This document shows, one piece after another, positions 62,223 to 64,000 of a stretch of 64,000 nucleotides of DNA. The translations under genes and the position numbers were made by a program. Below the pieces are notes generated by a model. The model saw only the letters and a list, made by a program, of their open reading frames with translations, made no database searches and had not been told where the DNA came from. Position 1 is the first letter of the stretch, and the number at the start of each line of letters is the position of its first letter. The stretch is taken from NCBI GenBank assembly GCA_963205275.1, contig CAUJIH010000093.1, positions 89,914-153,913 on the forward strand. Direction: 5' to 3'. This DNA is from Verrucomicrobiota bacterium (GTDB lineage Bacteria > Verrucomicrobiota > Verrucomicrobiia > Verrucomicrobiales > DEV007).

Positions 62223-63077
62223 ATGGAACTCCTCCGATCCAAAGCTGATCTGCGTGCGTGGGCTGCCTCGCGTGACGACTCGCCTTGTGCGCTCGTCCCC
62301 ACCATGGGTGCTCTACATCGAGGGCATACAACCCTGTTCGATGTTGCACGCAAGAGGGTTCGATCGGGTGAAGGCACTGTGGTAGCGACGATTTTCGTTA
62401 ATCCCATCCAATTTGGTCCTTCAGAGGATCTCGACTCTTACCCACGCACACTGGATGCCGATTTGGCACAGTGTCAGGAGCATGGAGTGGACGCGGTATT
62501 CGTGCCGAATGTCGCTGAAATGTATGCGCCGGATCGTTCGGTCATCGTATCTGAGAACCGCCTATCGAACCGACTCTGCGGAGCGAGTCGTCCCGCTCAC
62601 TTCGACGGGGTCTGTACTGTCGTGGCTAAGCTGTTCCTGTTGGTGCAGCCAGACTTGGCGGTGTTCGGAGAAAAGGACTATCAGCAGCTCGCCGTGATAC
62701 GACGCATGGTTCGCGATCTGGATTTCCCGATCAGGATCGTCGGCGTTCCCACAGTTCGCGAGGTGGACGGGCTGGCGCTCAGTTCGCGCAATGTCTATCT
62801 CTCGCCTGTAGAACGAACCCAGGCGCCGCTTTTGCATCAGTCGCTGATGACGACGGCGGAGGGGATTTCTTCTGGCAGGATCAAATCGACTGAGGGGGCG
62901 AAACGAGCGTTTGGGGATGCGTTTTCCGCAGCCACGCTCGCACGGCTCGACTATTTCGAGGTAGTCGATGCTGAGTCGCTAGAGCCACTGGATACGCTTT
63001 CTGAAAGGAATCCTCGTCTGATAACTGCGGCTTTTTTTGGCAAGACGCGTTTGATCGATAATACAGGGATCGATTGA
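62223..63077 (+). CDS. panC: Pantoate-beta-alanine ligase
   Basis: The 284-residue protein matches PanC: VPTMGALHRGHTTLF with the HxGH motif, IFVNPIQFGPSEDLDSYPR, RPAHFDGVCTVVAKLF, FGEKDYQQLAVIRRMVRDL and VDGLALSSRNVYLS near the end. It makes pantothenate from pantoate and beta-alanine. Starts at 62223 (ATG) or 62220 (GTG) differ by one codon. panB and panD are not next to it. Confidence 0.96.
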   Translation: MELLRSKADLRAWAASRDDSPCALVPTMGALHRGHTTLFDVARKRVRSGEGTVVATIFVNPIQFGPSEDLDSYPRTLDADLAQCQEHGVDAVFVPNVAEMYAPDRSVIVSENRLSNRLCGASRPAHFDGVCTVVAKLFLLVQPDLAVFGEKDYQQLAVIRRMVRDLDFPIRIVGVPTVREVDGLALSSRNVYLSPVERTQAPLLHQSLMTTAEGISSGRIKSTEGAKRAFGDAFSAATLARLDYFEVVDAESLEPLDTLSERNPRLITAAFFGKTRLIDNTGID

Positions 63078-63082
63078 TCGAC

Positions 63083-64000
63083 TTATTTCGGTTTCAGAAT
63101 ACCCGTCCTGCCACTGTCACGCCAAGTTCCCCATTTGATCTGCGGGCCTTCCACGAAAATCGGGGCGCTCTCATCCATCTCGACTCCTTCGGCCACTATG
63201 GACCAAGCTTTCCCAGCAGCCTCCGCATCATCTGGAGCGAACTTTTCCAGAAATCGACAGTCGGTGACGTGGGTATAACGAAACAGAGCCTGAAACTCGT
63301 GCTCTTTCAGTCCGCCGTATCGGTGGGTGATGGTGGACCCCTCCAAGATGACTGGGTTCTTTTCGTCCTTGCCGTTGCTGATCCACAGACTGCGCAGCTC
63401 ATGAGCGACGAAGTTGCAATCGCGAATCGCGAGATTCCCCAGATGTCCATTGACTTGCAGTAAGTAGCCACGCCGATACACTGAGCCGTCCGTCCAAGGT
63501 CTGTCCTCGAACTCACATCGCGTCCACTGCGTGGCCAAGTCGGGATTCTCTGAACCGACTCCATGAACCGCACTCCCATAGATTTTGCAGTCGAAAAACT
63601 TCAGCCCTGGCTTGTTCGGCCAGATACTCCAGTTCGTCGTTCCCTGAAAAGTACAGTTCTTAAACGTCGTGTAACCTCCATCGCCTGAGTCAGCTACCAT
63701 GCCGCATCCTGTATTGTCGATGAACTCGCAGTCCTCGAATCGCCCGTCACGGATGACAGAGACCTCGGCTTCGATATCGAGACCGGCAGCGGGGGCCGAG
63801 GACAGGGGCGCATCGTCACCTTTGTTGATCGCTTTTCCTGTGTGGTTAAAGCTAGATCGATACACTTTGAGACCGATCCCACCCACCCAGGAGAATCCCT
63901 GACGGCCATTGTAATCGAAGCGACAGTCCTCGATGACGCAGGGAGTTGGCTCGTCTCCCTCCTTCAGTCCGCTGAATCCGAAGGCGATCCCGTCGAGCGC
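63083..64000 (-). CDS. Right-handed beta-helix protein, C-terminal part
   Basis: The leftward frame is open from the window edge to 63083. Residues repeat the parallel beta-helix pattern: CVIEDCRFDYNGRQGFSW, FEDCEFIDNTGCGMVADS, FKNCTFQGTTNWS, FFDCKIYGSAVHG, RCEFEDRP, AIRDCNFVAHELRS. This is the C/N-rich ladder of polysaccharide lyases and similar proteins. The N-terminus, including any signal peptide, lies beyond the window. The catalytic type cannot be told from this part. Confidence 0.8.
   Translation of the reverse strand, partial: ALDGIAFGFSGLKEGDEPTPCVIEDCRFDYNGRQGFSWVGGIGLKVYRSSFNHTGKAINKGDDAPLSSAPAAGLDIEAEVSVIRDGRFEDCEFIDNTGCGMVADSGDGGYTTFKNCTFQGTTNWSIWPNKPGLKFFDCKIYGSAVHGVGSENPDLATQWTRCEFEDRPWTDGSVYRRGYLLQVNGHLGNLAIRDCNFVAHELRSLWISNGKDEKNPVILEGSTITHRYGGLKEHEFQALFRYTHVTDCRFLEKFAPDDAEAAGKAWSIVAEGVEMDESAPIFVEGPQIKWGTWRDSGRTGILKPK

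Noticed and set aside
1..64000. CRISPR array or other regular spaced repeat
   Set aside because: No run of identical repeats with constant spacing was seen; the only repeats are the island flanks, the hsdR/TIR duplication and the DUF4340 tail.

Overview
The window looks like a chromosomal segment of a Verrucomicrobiota (PVC superphylum) bacterium. The lineage call is inferred from gene families: a very long cytochrome c protein of the PVC dehydrogenase type with VCBS repeats, a second VCBS protein with a haem motif, a TAT-exported Gfo/Idh/MocA oxidoreductase, an ECF sigma/FecR pair, and a proline-rich protein with repeated KTIPL-type motifs. No rRNA or tRNA gene was recognised to confirm it. 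Most genes are ordinary housekeeping or envelope functions.

Layout. 1-13.4 kb holds the end of an L,D-transpeptidase, ispH, a FAD oxidoreductase, a sulfotransferase-like gene, an ECF sigma/FecR pair, exonuclease III, and a four-gene operon resembling the GldA/GldF/GldG ABC system, ending in a DUF4340 protein with an Ala/Pro/Lys repeat tail. 13.4-31.0 kb is an island bounded by two degenerate direct repeats of about 170 bp, which are 3' ends of the same IS element. Its left part (13.6-18.7 kb) has a broken RAYT transposase and a decayed Mu-like prophage morphogenesis block of GTG/GCG/GGG-heavy codon use. Its right part (18.9-30.2 kb) is one compact leftward operon: GIY-YIG protein, half-length HsdS, HsdM, nucleotidyltransferase, winged-helix protein, full HsdS, TIR/SEFIR protein, Fic protein, HsdR and a YgjP-type metallopeptidase. 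31-64 kb returns to chromosomal genes: PVC cytochrome, LLM oxidoreductase, rsfS, cinA, a CbpA-like co-chaperone, a cation/proton antiporter with a divergent LysR regulator, rpsT, an L,D-transpeptidase, trpB, SRP RNA, leuC, M16 and M3 peptidases, an OpcA-like protein, panC and a beta-helix protein.

The most interesting locus is the composite type I restriction-modification operon. Two specificity genes, a TIR protein, a class II Fic AMPylase-like protein and a nucleotidyltransferase/winged-helix pair all sit between hsdM and hsdR in one transcription unit. The TIR protein ends in a copied N-terminal piece of the same operon's HsdR, encoded by a 194-bp duplication (about 92% identical by eye). 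The second is the prophage ORF at 15849-17261, which joins a capsid-cement-like domain, a MuF-like head segment and a C-terminal domain with the R / S-x-T / E signature of ADP-ribosyltransferases.
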